Both the position numbers and the translations under genes were made by a program. Below the pieces are notes generated by a model. It searched no databases. It was given only the letters and a program-made list of their open reading frames with translations, and was not told where the DNA came from. DNA of 64,000 bases, from contig JAHEYN010000007.1 in the NCBI GenBank assembly GCA_023251555.1, positions 59,533 through 123,532 on the forward strand, written 5' to 3'. Positions 34,441 through 45,878 of this stretch are shown here, in pieces (positions within the stretch are counted from its first letter, which is position 1; every line of letters starts with the position of its first letter). This stretch comes from Bacteroidota bacterium (GTDB lineage Bacteria; Bacteroidota; Bacteroidia; AKYH767-A; JAHEYN01).

Positions 34441-36256
34441 TCAGTTTCTCAGCATATGTTCCTGAGGTGGTTTGTATTTTTAAAATATAAAAACCGGGGC
34501 AGGGTGTATTATTGGTTATTTCAATAGCATCAGAAGAGGAACCTTGTGTGTGTTCCGATATTTTTTTTCCGGCAATGCTGAAGATACAGGCCTTTGTTAT
34601 TTTTTCTTTCCCTGCAGCTTTCACAATGAGTTTCCCGCTCCTGTTCGCAAACCCGGCTGAGTTGAGCATTTCTATGTCTTTGTTTTTCCTGTATTCCTGT
34701 ATTCCCATGGGGCAGCTGGTGCTTATGAATCCCCGTGCGTTGAAATGATAGCATACAGGGGGGTAATTGACGCCGGCATTGAGCAGGCTGTCGGCCTGTA
34801 TGAAAAGCACCGCCGCCTGCGCCATAGTCATGTTGCTGCTGTAGCTGTACATTGACTGGTAAAGGATTTTATCGGTGTTGTCCCTGCCAAGGTCGCTCCA
34901 TATTTCCATCAGCGTTGATGACCATATGTCGGCGTCCTCGTACAGCATTCCTGTGAGATTCCCGGGGTAATGCTTGCCGCTGACTGCGCTTCTTCCCGGC
35001 CAGAATTCGTTATGGCCGTCCCACGAAAATACATTCTCCCATTTGTATGAATTGAGATATCTCGAATAGGATGCCGCAAAATAATCCCCGCACCCTTCGT
35101 CGATATTTCTCCGTTCCATGCCGTTTCCGCTGCCTGGGGCAGCGCTCTCAAGCACAGCGTGCGTATATTCGTGCATAAGCACATCCGCATCCTCTGCGTC
35201 ATCCACTCCGCCCTCTCCCATCTGTATATTGGGCGGGCTGGTAGATAAAGAAAAAAAAGACTGGTCCGCCCCGTTGATACCGTGCGGATCAACCTGTATC
35301 TGGTAATTGACAAGGTTGTTAAAGCCCAGCGACTGGATATGCTTCTGTCTTTCATTGAGATGGTAAAAGGCATTCACATCTTCAAACCCGTTCTGCGATC
35401 GGGTGAAATCAAAAACGGGAAGGGTGGAAAATGCCGCTGCCGTTACTGGATCAGAGAGTTCAGTGATGAGAACGTAAGGGCTTGCAAGCCGGAAGGTGTC
35501 GTTGGTGAAATCTGTATTCATACTTACAGTTGTCCTCTGGTTATTGAGAAGCACAAGGTCGCTGTCATTATAGTCCTTATAGGGAATGCCGTAGGTAACC
35601 TGAGCACCTGTAAGAGGATCAGGCATGAAAACTGTTGCCGATACGGAAGAGTCGGTCGAAGCGGGGCGGCAATACCTGTTCATATCCTGTGTGTACAGCA
35701 CTTCTCCCCGGTTGTTGAAAATGACTTCCCTGTACAGAATATGGTCGTTTCCTTTGAAAACAGCTCTCAGAGCAGGAATAAGGTAGCCTTCGTGCGGGAA
35801 AAAAGTATTTTCAGCAGAGAAGGATACCTGCCCGGTAAAGTTCCTGTCTGCATAGGATTTTGCCCTTTGCATCCCCGGAAATGGAGTTCCGGCAAGTGAG
35901 TCGGGGAGCAGGGCAGGGTATGAATTATCGAGAAGGGACAGAACACGCCCGTTCCGGGCAAGATTCAACTTTACCTCTGAACGGTAAACCGGGCAGTTGT
36001 TAAAAAATTCCTGCCAGGTGAGGTGCAGGCCGCCAGGGCTTTCAATCCTGGCCGTTTGCTGTACTGAAACACCCGGTGCTGAGAGATAGGATACGAATTT
36101 TAAAATACATGCAACAGCTTCGCTGTCTGTTTTCTCTTTATTAAGGGAGATTCCCGGGAAGATCATCCGGCATGAATTCTTGTCAATGTCCTGCTCCTGT
36201 GCCTGCATAAGGAAGGGGAGGAATAAGAGGATAATAAAGACAAAAGATTTGTTCAT
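34430..36256 (-). CDS. M36/M4-like metalloprotease with T9SS type A sorting domain
   Basis: 608 residues. Signal peptide ('FVFIILLFLPFLMQAQ'), a long propeptide-like N-region (FTP type), then the zinc motif 'HEYTH' near residue 361 followed by 'NIDEGCGDYFA', where the Glu and Asp match the gluzincin third ligand ('DEG..D'). This order fits fungalysin (M36) or thermolysin-like proteases. The end is a type A sorting domain ('SGKLIVKAAGKEKITKACIF' to 'CPGFYILKIQT'). It is inferred to be a secreted, T9SS-exported protease. TAACTTTA (36261-36268, minus strand) may be the -7 box. Confidence 0.85.
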   Translation of the reverse strand: MNKSFVFIILLFLPFLMQAQEQDIDKNSCRMIFPGISLNKEKTDSEAVACILKFVSYLSAPGVSVQQTARIESPGGLHLTWQEFFNNCPVYRSEVKLNLARNGRVLSLLDNSYPALLPDSLAGTPFPGMQRAKSYADRNFTGQVSFSAENTFFPHEGYLIPALRAVFKGNDHILYREVIFNNRGEVLYTQDMNRYCRPASTDSSVSATVFMPDPLTGAQVTYGIPYKDYNDSDLVLLNNQRTTVSMNTDFTNDTFRLASPYVLITELSDPVTAAAFSTLPVFDFTRSQNGFEDVNAFYHLNERQKHIQSLGFNNLVNYQIQVDPHGINGADQSFFSLSTSPPNIQMGEGGVDDAEDADVLMHEYTHAVLESAAPGSGNGMERRNIDEGCGDYFAASYSRYLNSYKWENVFSWDGHNEFWPGRSAVSGKHYPGNLTGMLYEDADIWSSTLMEIWSDLGRDNTDKILYQSMYSYSSNMTMAQAAVLFIQADSLLNAGVNYPPVCYHFNARGFISTSCPMGIQEYRKNKDIEMLNSAGFANRSGKLIVKAAGKEKITKACIFSIAGKKISEHTQGSSSDAIEITNNTPCPGFYILKIQTTSGTYAEKLISF

Positions 36257-36285
36257 TTTCTAAAGTTAGTTAATGTTTTCCGCCT

Positions 36286-37347
36286 CTACAAAGAACCATT
36301 GTTGAAATAGGAAGATAATACATCTCCTGTCAGATCCCGTTTCTCATAAGGTTCCCTGTTTCCGAGAGAAGGAGCTTTGATGCCCATAGAAAAATCCACG
36401 GTATTGATTTTATGCTGTCCGGTAAAAACCCTTGCCTCATCCCAGATACCGCTGTCGATAAAGGATTGAAGAAGCCCGGCTCCCCCTTCCACTATGAGTG
36501 ATTGTATTTCCCGGAGATAAAGAAAATACAGTATCTGCGGAAGAAGATTGTTTTTATTAAACAGGGAGGAGTCGGTTCTTACATATTCAATATTTTCAGA
36601 TGAAGTTTTTTCTTTTTCAGTAAATACAAAAGTTTTGACAGACCCGTCAAACAGGTGCAGGTTTCCTGCCAGGCTCAATTTCCTGTCAACTACAATGCGC
36701 ACAGGGTTTTTCCCGGCCGGCGAAGTGAGCCTTGGGTTGTCTGCTGCTGCTGTGCCGGTTCCCACCATGATAGATCCTTCCAGGCTTCTCCATTTGCGGG
36801 ACAATTCCAGGCTATGTTCATTGCTCACAGGATATCTTCCCATCCCCCTTACCCCGATATATCCGTCGGGAGTCTGTGCCCATTTCAGGATAACATAAGG
36901 CCTGTGTTTGTTGTGGTATGTGAAAAAACGCTTGTTTAAGTCTGTGCATAACTCACTTTCAACTCCGGTAATAACTTTTACACCGTGTTGTTTCAGCAGT
37001 TCAAGCCCTTTTCCGTTTATCTTTTCCGAAGGATCTTTACTTCCTGCCACTACGCGCGGAACCTTATATCTGATGATCATATCCGTGCAGGGAGGCGTTT
37101 TCCCAAAATGGCAGCATGGCTCAAGGTTTACATAGAGGGATGAACTGCTAAGCAGGTTTTTATCTTCTACTGCATTAATGGCATTGACTTCTGCATGAGG
37201 CCCGCCGAACCGTTCATGAAATCCTTCCCCGATAATTCTATCCTCATGCACTACCACTGCCCCGACAAGAGGATTGGGTGCAACCATCCCCAAACCCCCG
37301 TAAGCCAGGTCTATGCAGCGCCTCATATATAATGCATCGCCTGTCAT
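36286..37347 (-). CDS. ribD: Bifunctional riboflavin biosynthesis deaminase/reductase RibD
   Basis: 353 residues. The N-terminal deaminase has the zinc motifs 'HAEVNAI' (near residue 50) and 'PCCHFGKTPPC'; the C-terminal reductase begins near 'RPYVILKWAQTPDGYIG'. It performs the second and third steps of riboflavin synthesis from GTP. The start at 37347 is followed by 'MRRCIDLAYGGLGMVAPNP', typical of the family. It stands alone, without other rib genes, and is divergent from prmC. Confidence 0.95.
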   Translation of the reverse strand: MTGDALYMRRCIDLAYGGLGMVAPNPLVGAVVVHEDRIIGEGFHERFGGPHAEVNAINAVEDKNLLSSSSLYVNLEPCCHFGKTPPCTDMIIRYKVPRVVAGSKDPSEKINGKGLELLKQHGVKVITGVESELCTDLNKRFFTYHNKHRPYVILKWAQTPDGYIGVRGMGRYPVSNEHSLELSRKWRSLEGSIMVGTGTAAADNPRLTSPAGKNPVRIVVDRKLSLAGNLHLFDGSVKTFVFTEKEKTSSENIEYVRTDSSLFNKNNLLPQILYFLYLREIQSLIVEGGAGLLQSFIDSGIWDEARVFTGQHKINTVDFSMGIKAPSLGNREPYEKRDLTGDVLSSYFNNGSL

Positions 37348-37352
37348 TGCTT

Positions 37353-37360
37353 CAAAAATA
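37353..37360 (-). promoter_or_regulatory. -7 box of ribD, giving a very short leader
   Basis: On the minus strand TATTTTTG matches TAnnTTTG exactly, but its downstream end lies only 5 bp from the ribD ATG (37347). Either the mRNA is leaderless or translation starts at the in-frame ATG at 37326. Confidence 0.5.
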
Positions 37361-37410
37361 CAGTTTTATACTTTTATATTACAGGGAGTACTCATATTAT
37401 AAACCAGTAT

Positions 37411-37418
37411 TACCTTTG
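37411..37418 (+). promoter_or_regulatory. -7 box of the prmC-ligA-dapA run
   Basis: TACCTTTG matches TAnnTTTG exactly, 27 bp before the prmC ATG. A nine-codon-scale mini-frame (ATG at 37422, stop at 37446-37448) sits between the box and the gene. Confidence 0.6.
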
Positions 37419-37445
37419 ACTCATGCTTAAAAATGTTTCCGGACA

Positions 37446-38360
37446 ATGATAAAGATGACGGGGAGATCTTACGCATCTTCCGTAAATGTAAATGACGTAT
37501 TGTTGTTTTTCAGGGAACAGTTGCACGATGTGATTTCCCCGAGGGAAGAAATTGATGCTATAGCATATCTTTCTCTCGGGCATGTTCTCGGGCTTGACAA
37601 GGCAGGGCTGTTCCGGGAGAGGTCAAGACCGCTGTCTGCTGCGGAATGGAAGCGTATCAGGGCTATTATATCTTCCCTGAAAAAAAACAAGCCTGTACAG
37701 TACATCCTTGGCAGGGCACATTTTTATGGTATGCACCTGCAGGTAAATAAGCATGTGCTGATTCCCCGGCCCGAAACAGAAGAACTGGTGCAGTGGATTG
37801 TTTCTGATATGCGGCCGGCCGGCACTCCTGCCCCCCTTCGGATTCTTGACATCGGGACAGGGAGCGGGTGCATCGCTATTGCCCTGAAAAAAAATCTGCC
37901 GTGTGCAGCAGTTACCGCTATGGATGTTTCCGCGCGTGCCCTCTCAGTGGCGCGTGAGAATGCCCGTAATGAAAAACAGGAGATTAAATTTATCCGTGCA
38001 GATATTCTTGATTCCGGCAACCTGATTCACTTTCCGAAGTATCATATTATCGTCAGTAATCCCCCGTATATTCCTTTGTCCGAGAAATATAAACTTCTTC
38101 CCAATGTCAGGAACTACGAACCCCATACTGCTCTTTTTACACAGAATGATAACCCTCTGTTTTTTTACAGGGCCATTACCTCTTTTGCAGTGATTCATCT
38201 TGTGAAGGGTGGTTTATTGTATCTCGAATGCCACAGGGATCATGGAAGCGATGTCTGTGCCCTGCTGGAAAGAGAAGGCTTTCACGGGGTCGTGCTCAAA
38301 AAAGACCTGAATGGGAATGACCGCATGGTGAAGGCTGTTTCTGCCCTATCTGTCGAATAA
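37446..38360 (+). CDS. prmC: Release factor glutamine methyltransferase PrmC
   Basis: 304 residues. SAM-binding 'LDIGTGSGCIAIALKK' and the catalytic 'VSNPPYIPLSEKY' motif are diagnostic; the enzyme methylates the Gln of the GGQ motif in release factors 1 and 2. The upstream 'QYILGRAHFYGMHLQVN' and 'LIPRPETEELV' are conserved. An ATG three codons later is an alternative start. ligA begins 6 bp downstream, so they are co-transcribed. Confidence 0.95.
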   Translation: MIKMTGRSYASSVNVNDVLLFFREQLHDVISPREEIDAIAYLSLGHVLGLDKAGLFRERSRPLSAAEWKRIRAIISSLKKNKPVQYILGRAHFYGMHLQVNKHVLIPRPETEELVQWIVSDMRPAGTPAPLRILDIGTGSGCIAIALKKNLPCAAVTAMDVSARALSVARENARNEKQEIKFIRADILDSGNLIHFPKYHIIVSNPPYIPLSEKYKLLPNVRNYEPHTALFTQNDNPLFFYRAITSFAVIHLVKGGLLYLECHRDHGSDVCALLEREGFHGVVLKKDLNGNDRMVKAVSALSVE

Positions 38361-40942
<2,582 letters not shown>

Positions 40943-40943
40943 T

Positions 40944-41822
40944 ATGTCAAAAAAAATTAAAGGCACCGGTGTGGCGCTGGTCACCCCATTTCACAAAGAC
41001 GGAAGCATTGACTTCAGGTCACTCGGAAAAATTGTTCAGTTCGTGATAAAAGGAGGAGTGGATTTTATTGTTCCGCTTGGAACCACCGGTGAATCCGTAA
41101 CGCTGACCAAAGATGAGAAGCATGCAGTGTTAGACTATGTCACCGAAGTAAATGATAAACGAGTTCCCCTTGTTTACGGGCTCGGCGGAAACAACACCCA
41201 GGAGATTATTAATTGCATCAAACACACGGACTTTGAAAATATTGATGCAATACTGTCGGTCAGCCCGTACTACAACAAACCTGCTCAGAGAGGTATTTAC
41301 CAGCATTATAAGATTATAGCTTCCGCCTCTCCAGTCCCTGTTATCCTTTATAATGTTCCGGGCCGGACAGGAAGCAATATCGCTCCCGAAACCACGCTCG
41401 ACCTGGCTTACGATGTGAAAAATATCATTGCCATCAAGGAAGCTTCCGGGAATCTTGAGCAGGTTTCAAGAATCATAAAGGATAAGCCCAAAGACTTTAC
41501 TGTTCTTTCCGGGGATGATTCTCTCACACTTCCTATGATTGCCATGGGCGCCGAAGGGGTGATATCCGTTGTTGCCAATGCATTCCCGAAAGATTTCTCT
41601 GAACTCACAAGAAAGGCCATGGAAGGAGATTATGAAAAATCAAAAAAACTTCATTACAAACTTCATGACATCACCGGTCTTCTTTTTGCGGAAGGAAACC
41701 CGGCGGGAGTCAAGGCAGCTCTTGGTATTATGAATATCTGTGAGGATCACCTCCGTCTGCCTCTGGTGGGGGTGAGTAAGGTTACTTACAACAAAATAGC
41801 TGAAGCGATAGCGGCTCTTTAA
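40944..41822 (+). CDS. dapA: 4-hydroxy-tetrahydrodipicolinate synthase
   Basis: 292 residues. It condenses pyruvate with aspartate semialdehyde in the lysine/diaminopimelate pathway. 'PLGTTGESVTL' holds the Thr pair, 'ILYNVPGRTG' the Tyr and Arg, and 'IIAIKEASGN' the Schiff-base lysine. Last gene of the prmC-ligA-DUF6913-dapA run, followed by a strong terminator. Confidence 0.96.
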   Translation: MSKKIKGTGVALVTPFHKDGSIDFRSLGKIVQFVIKGGVDFIVPLGTTGESVTLTKDEKHAVLDYVTEVNDKRVPLVYGLGGNNTQEIINCIKHTDFENIDAILSVSPYYNKPAQRGIYQHYKIIASASPVPVILYNVPGRTGSNIAPETTLDLAYDVKNIIAIKEASGNLEQVSRIIKDKPKDFTVLSGDDSLTLPMIAMGAEGVISVVANAFPKDFSELTRKAMEGDYEKSKKLHYKLHDITGLLFAEGNPAGVKAALGIMNICEDHLRLPLVGVSKVTYNKIAEAIAAL

Positions 41823-41847
41823 AATAGCCGGCAGAATAAAGTAAAAA

Positions 41848-41877
41848 AGAAAAGGAACCCCGTGGAGTTCCTTTTCT
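41848..41877. terminator. Terminator hairpin between dapA and the histone H1-like gene
   Basis: AGAAAAGGAAC (41848-41858) pairs perfectly with GTTCCTTTTCT (41867-41877), with an 8-base loop. A-rich on the left and T-rich on the right, it can serve both convergent genes. Confidence 0.8.
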
Positions 41878-41898
41878 GCTGATTTGCGTAAAGAGCTT

Positions 41899-42075
41899 TC
41901 AGTCGCTCTTTTTCTTTTCCTGGATTTCAATCCTGATTGCTTGTGCAATCTTTTTTAAATCCTGCATTGCCTTGCGGATACGTGTTCCTGCAGCAGCATT
42001 GCCCCTGTTATAGAATTTGTCTGCATCTTTTTCGAGGGAAGCAAGCAGGTTCTTGATGTCATTGATTTTTTGCAT
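41899..42075 (-). CDS. Small histone H1-like DNA-binding protein
   Basis: 58 residues, start ATG at 42075 after a good AGGAG Shine-Dalgarno sequence. The protein begins 'MQKINDIKNLLASLEKDA', continues 'KFYNRGNAAAGTRIRKAMQD' and ends in a Lys-rich tail 'EIQEKKKSD'. This pattern matches the short histone H1-like proteins of Bacteroidota and Chlamydiae-related families that bind DNA non-specifically. It lies between dapA and the alpha-oxoamine synthase gene, and the terminator closes it. Confidence 0.85.
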   Translation of the reverse strand: MQKINDIKNLLASLEKDADKFYNRGNAAAGTRIRKAMQDLKKIAQAIRIEIQEKKKSD

Positions 42076-42123
42076 ATTGATTTCTCCTTTTATTTAATTG
42101 AGTTAATAATTAGTGAATGAATA

Positions 42124-43374
42124 TTACAGATTTGGAACAGAAAGAATTTTGTCTTTTGAATAAATACCGTTTGTCAGGTTTTCTTTTATTTTGGTGAAGG
42201 CAGCGATGGTTCTGCTTACATCTTCAAGGGTGTGAACGGCGGTCGGTATAAGCCGCAAGATAACAATTCCTTTTGGAACAACGGGATAAATCACCACTGA
42301 GCAGAATATGTTATAGTTTTCGCGGAGGTCCATGGTAAGTGCCGTTGCTTCGGCTACCGATCCGCTGAGGTAAACAGGAGTCACGGGGGATGTGGTGTCG
42401 CCTATGCTGAATCCCGCCTGCTTTAATCCTCCCTGCAGTGCCCGTACGATCTCCCACAGTTTGCTTCTCAACTCAGGTTTTGTCCGGATGAGTTCCAGCC
42501 TTTTCAGCGCTCCTATTACCAGTGGCATGGGCATGGATTTGGCATATATCTGGGAGCGCATATTGAAACGAAGGTATTCGACAACCTGCTTTTCACTTGA
42601 AATAAAGCCTCCTATGCTGGCAAATGATTTTGCAAATGTCCCGAAATAGATATCAATGCCATCCTGTACACCCTGCTCTTCCCCTGTTCCTGCTCCGGTT
42701 TTTCCCATGGTGCCGATGCCGTGGGCATCATCCACGAACAACCTGAATCTGAATTTCTTTTTAAGGGCAATGATTTCTTTGAGTTTCCCCTGGTCACCCC
42801 TCATCCCGAAAACGCCCTCGGTGATAACAAGGATCGCTCCCCCTGTTTGCTCCGTAAGGAGAGTAGCCCGTTCAAGCTGCTTCTCGAGCTGGGGCATATC
42901 GTTGTGGGGGTATACAAAGCGTTTTCCCATGTGAAGCCTTACCCCGTCTATGATGCAGGCATGGGATTCGGAGTCGTAAACAATTACATCATGACGGTCT
43001 ACCAGCGCATCAATAGCTGAAACCATTGCCTGGTAGCCGTAATTGGCAAGTATGGTATCTTCTTTTTGTGTGAATTCAGAAAGTTTTTTTTCAAGCAATT
43101 CGTGGTAATCTGAATTGCCGGACATCATTCTGGCTCCCATGGGAAGTCCAAGCCCGTATTGTGCAGAGGCTTCCGCATCGGCTTTCCGGACTTCCGGGTG
43201 GTTGGCCAGGCCAAGGTAATTGTTAAGGCTCCATATAAGCCTTGTTTTCCCCCTGAAAACCATGTTGTTGGAAATCTCTCCCTCAAGTTTCGGAAAAAAG
43301 AAGTATCCATGCCCCATGGCAGAATACTGCCCCAGCGCTCCTCTGTTTTTTAACAATTTTTCAAAAAGATCCAC
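42124..43374 (-). CDS. Alpha-oxoamine synthase family PLP enzyme (serine palmitoyltransferase-like)
   Basis: 416 residues with a GTG start. The PLP lysine is in 'GTFAKSFASIGGF' and the cofactor aspartate/histidine in 'LFVDDAHGIGTMG'; 'WSLNNYLGLANHPEV' is the family's N-terminal motif. Members join an acyl-CoA to an amino acid. The candidates are serine palmitoyltransferase (sphingolipid synthesis, frequent in Bacteroidota), a related sulfonolipid enzyme, or glycine C-acetyltransferase; sequence alone does not decide. An exact -7 box lies 26 bp upstream. Confidence 0.85.
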   Translation of the reverse strand: MDLFEKLLKNRGALGQYSAMGHGYFFFPKLEGEISNNMVFRGKTRLIWSLNNYLGLANHPEVRKADAEASAQYGLGLPMGARMMSGNSDYHELLEKKLSEFTQKEDTILANYGYQAMVSAIDALVDRHDVIVYDSESHACIIDGVRLHMGKRFVYPHNDMPQLEKQLERATLLTEQTGGAILVITEGVFGMRGDQGKLKEIIALKKKFRFRLFVDDAHGIGTMGKTGAGTGEEQGVQDGIDIYFGTFAKSFASIGGFISSEKQVVEYLRFNMRSQIYAKSMPMPLVIGALKRLELIRTKPELRSKLWEIVRALQGGLKQAGFSIGDTTSPVTPVYLSGSVAEATALTMDLRENYNIFCSVVIYPVVPKGIVILRLIPTAVHTLEDVSRTIAAFTKIKENLTNGIYSKDKILSVPNL

Positions 43375-43399
43375 GTTGTAAAATTCTTCTTAATTTATG

Positions 43400-43407
43400 C
43401 AAATATA
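43400..43407 (-). promoter_or_regulatory. -7 box of the alpha-oxoamine synthase gene
   Basis: On the minus strand TATATTTG matches TAnnTTTG exactly. The GTG start is 26 bp downstream. It is divergent to the bamD box at 43495. Confidence 0.6.
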
Positions 43408-43494
43408 GCCTCTTTTCATGAAAAAAGAAAAATTGAAGAAAAAAAACCACTTTTTCAGATTGGACGGGTATCCTCGCCGGCTGCCAATTTTTTA

Positions 43495-43502
43495 TATCTT
43501 TG
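43495..43502 (+). promoter_or_regulatory. -7 box of the bamD-rpoZ-coaBC-porD run
   Basis: TATCTTTG matches TAnnTTTG exactly and lies 10 bp before the bamD ATG, giving a short leader. Confidence 0.6.
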
Positions 43503-43512
43503 CAGGCCTTGT

Positions 43513-44316
43513 ATGAAAAAGCTAATTCCGATATTAATATCATGCCTTTTTTTATCGGCTTGCAGCGAATACCAGAAAGTGCTGAAAAGCAGCGATTACG
43601 AAAAAAAGTACCAGGCTGCTGTCCGTTATTTCGATGAAAAAGACTATTTCAAAAGCCTTACACTCCTCGAAGAACTTATCAGCGTTTATAAAGGGACAAA
43701 GAATGCCGAAAAAATCTATTATTATTATTCTTATTGCAATTATTATCAGGGTGATTATGAGCTGGCTGCCTATCATTTTGACAATTTTGTAAAAACCTTC
43801 CCCAATAGTGAATGGACGGAAGAATGCTCGTTTATGAATGCTTACTGTTATTATGCGAATGCCCCCGTTTACAGCCTTGACCAGTCGAGCAATTATAAAG
43901 CAATTGCACAGCTCCAGCTCTTTATTGACAGATACCCCGGAAGTGCCAAGGTTTCCAAGTGCAATGAGCTGATAGACCAGCTCAGGGAAAAGCTTGAACG
44001 GAAGGACTATGAAAATTCAAAGCTCCTGTATGATATGGGAGATTATAAATCTGCTATCTTTGCATTTGGAAATTTTCTGAAAGATTACCCGAACACACCG
44101 CACAGGGAAGGTGCCCTGTTCAGTATACTTAAAGCATCATATTTATATGCCGGCAGCAGCATTGAAAAAAAAAGGGCAGAAAGATATAAAGCAGCGCTTG
44201 AAGCTTATTACGCTTTCACATCAGCTTTCCCGCAGAGCAGGCACCGACGGGAGGCCCAGCTTATTTTTGAGGATTCACTGAAGCTAATCGAAAAATTCAA
44301 ACAGGTAAATTCTTAA
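43513..44316 (+). CDS. bamD: Outer-membrane assembly lipoprotein BamD
   Basis: 267 residues. Lipobox 'CLFLSAC' after a short signal, then TPR repeats ('YQAAVRYFDEKDYFKSLTLLEEL', in part). It works with BamA to insert beta-barrel proteins, here presumably including the TonB receptor and PorP-like proteins. It leads a gene order bamD-rpoZ-coaBC-porD-recN that is, to my knowledge, typical of Bacteroidota. rpoZ starts 4 bp after the stop. Confidence 0.93.
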   Translation: MKKLIPILISCLFLSACSEYQKVLKSSDYEKKYQAAVRYFDEKDYFKSLTLLEELISVYKGTKNAEKIYYYYSYCNYYQGDYELAAYHFDNFVKTFPNSEWTEECSFMNAYCYYANAPVYSLDQSSNYKAIAQLQLFIDRYPGSAKVSKCNELIDQLREKLERKDYENSKLLYDMGDYKSAIFAFGNFLKDYPNTPHREGALFSILKASYLYAGSSIEKKRAERYKAALEAYYAFTSAFPQSRHRREAQLIFEDSLKLIEKFKQVNS

Positions 44317-44320
44317 CATC

Positions 44321-44656
44321 ATGAAATACAAATCATCCACCAACACTACTGTTACAAGGGATCTCCGGCAGATAGAATCTCCTATCGGGAACGTATATGA
44401 ATCAGTGGTTGTGATTGCCAAGAGGGCTAACCAGATTTCTTCCGAGGTTAAGGAAGAACTTACCGGTAAACTCGCAGAGTTTGCCTCCACTACTGACAAC
44501 CTTGAAGAGGTATTTGAAAACCGTGAACAGATAGAGGTTTCAAAACACTATGAACGTTTGCCCAAGCCTACCCTTATTGCCATTGAGGAATTCCTCGACG
44601 AAAAGGTTTATTTCAGGAACCCTGCGAAGGACGGGACTGACAAGACCTCGTTCTGA
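44321..44656 (+). CDS. rpoZ: RNA polymerase omega subunit
   Basis: 111 residues. 'IGNVYESVVVIAKRANQI' is the conserved omega segment, including the Ala-Arg-Asn motif. The subunit helps assemble RNA polymerase. It lies between bamD and coaBC. Confidence 0.9.
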   Translation: MKYKSSTNTTVTRDLRQIESPIGNVYESVVVIAKRANQISSEVKEELTGKLAEFASTTDNLEEVFENREQIEVSKHYERLPKPTLIAIEEFLDEKVYFRNPAKDGTDKTSF

Positions 44657-44674
44657 TAACTTCCTTTCACAGGG

Positions 44675-45877
44675 ATGCTGGAAGGGAAAAATATACTAAT
44701 CGGGGTAACCGGGAGCATTGCGGCATACAAAGCCGCGGAGCTGACCCGGTTTTTTATTAAGGCCGGTGCCCGGGTAAAAGTGATAATGACAACTTCCGCA
44801 TGCGATTTTATCACACCGCTTACTTTATCTGTTCTTTCAAAAAATAAGGTACTCGCTGATTTTTATTCTCCCGGAGGAGAGTGGAATAACCACGTGGAGC
44901 TTGCTTCCTGGGCTGATGTGTTTGTTATTGCCCCGCTCTCGGCAAATACGATGGCTAAAATGGCAAACGGGATTTCGGATAATATTCTCCTTACCACATA
45001 TCTTTCGGCTGCCTGTCCGGTTTATTTTGCGCCTGCAATGGATCTGGAGATGTACAGGCATACTGCCACGCAGAAAAATATCGCCACCCTTCTCTCAGCA
45101 GGCCATAAACTTATTCCCCCCGGAAACGGGGAACTCGCCAGCGGGCTTACCGGGGAAGGCCGCATGGAAGATCCCGCAAAAATCGTTGAGATAATTGCGG
45201 CAGACCTGTTGGTAAAAAACAAACTGCTTAAAAAAAAAGTCCTCGTTACCGCAGGACCCACCTATGAATCCATTGATCCTGTGAGGTTCATCGGTAATCA
45301 CTCATCCGGTAAAATGGGTTTTGCCATTGCTGAAGCCATGGCCGGGTGCGGGGCAGAGGTCAGTCTTGTGTCGGGACCTTCCTCCCTGAAAATCCTTAAT
45401 CCATCGGTGAAACGTCATAACGTAACTTCTGCAGAAGAAATGTATGAGGCCTGTATGAACTTTTTCCCGGGATCCGATATCGCCGTCATGTGTGCAGCAG
45501 TGGCCGATTACAAACCCGCTTCCGTTTCTGAAGCCAAAATAAAAAAGTCAGAAGGCAGTATGGAACTCAGGCTCCTGCCCACCCGGGATATCCTTGCTTC
45601 AATGGGGAAGATCAAGAAGAAAAACCAGATCCTTGCAGGTTTTGCCCTGGAAACAGAAAACGAAGAAGAAAACGCTGCTGAAAAACTGAAAAAAAAGAAT
45701 CTCGATTTCATAGTCCTTAATTCCATGAAGGACAAGGGTGCAGGGTTCGGGGGAGATTTCAATAAAATCTCTATTATAGGCCGGGACCATAAACACATCC
45801 GCTTTGAGCTGAAATCAAAACGTGATGTGGCGTCAGATATAGTGAACAAATGTATTTCACTGCTTGACTGTGCGTGA
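44675..45877 (+). CDS. coaBC: Phosphopantothenoylcysteine decarboxylase/phosphopantothenate-cysteine ligase
   Basis: 400 residues, bifunctional. CoaC half: 'GVTGSIAAYKAAELTRFF', catalytic His in 'NNHVELASWADV', 'PAMDLEMYRH'. CoaB half: 'VTAGPTYESIDPVRFI' and 'NHSSGKMGFAIA'. It makes 4'-phosphopantetheine for coenzyme A. The porD ATG follows the stop after 1 bp. Confidence 0.96.
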   Translation: MLEGKNILIGVTGSIAAYKAAELTRFFIKAGARVKVIMTTSACDFITPLTLSVLSKNKVLADFYSPGGEWNNHVELASWADVFVIAPLSANTMAKMANGISDNILLTTYLSAACPVYFAPAMDLEMYRHTATQKNIATLLSAGHKLIPPGNGELASGLTGEGRMEDPAKIVEIIAADLLVKNKLLKKKVLVTAGPTYESIDPVRFIGNHSSGKMGFAIAEAMAGCGAEVSLVSGPSSLKILNPSVKRHNVTSAEEMYEACMNFFPGSDIAVMCAAVADYKPASVSEAKIKKSEGSMELRLLPTRDILASMGKIKKKNQILAGFALETENEEENAAEKLKKKNLDFIVLNSMKDKGAGFGGDFNKISIIGRDHKHIRFELKSKRDVASDIVNKCISLLDCA

Positions 45878-45878
45878 G

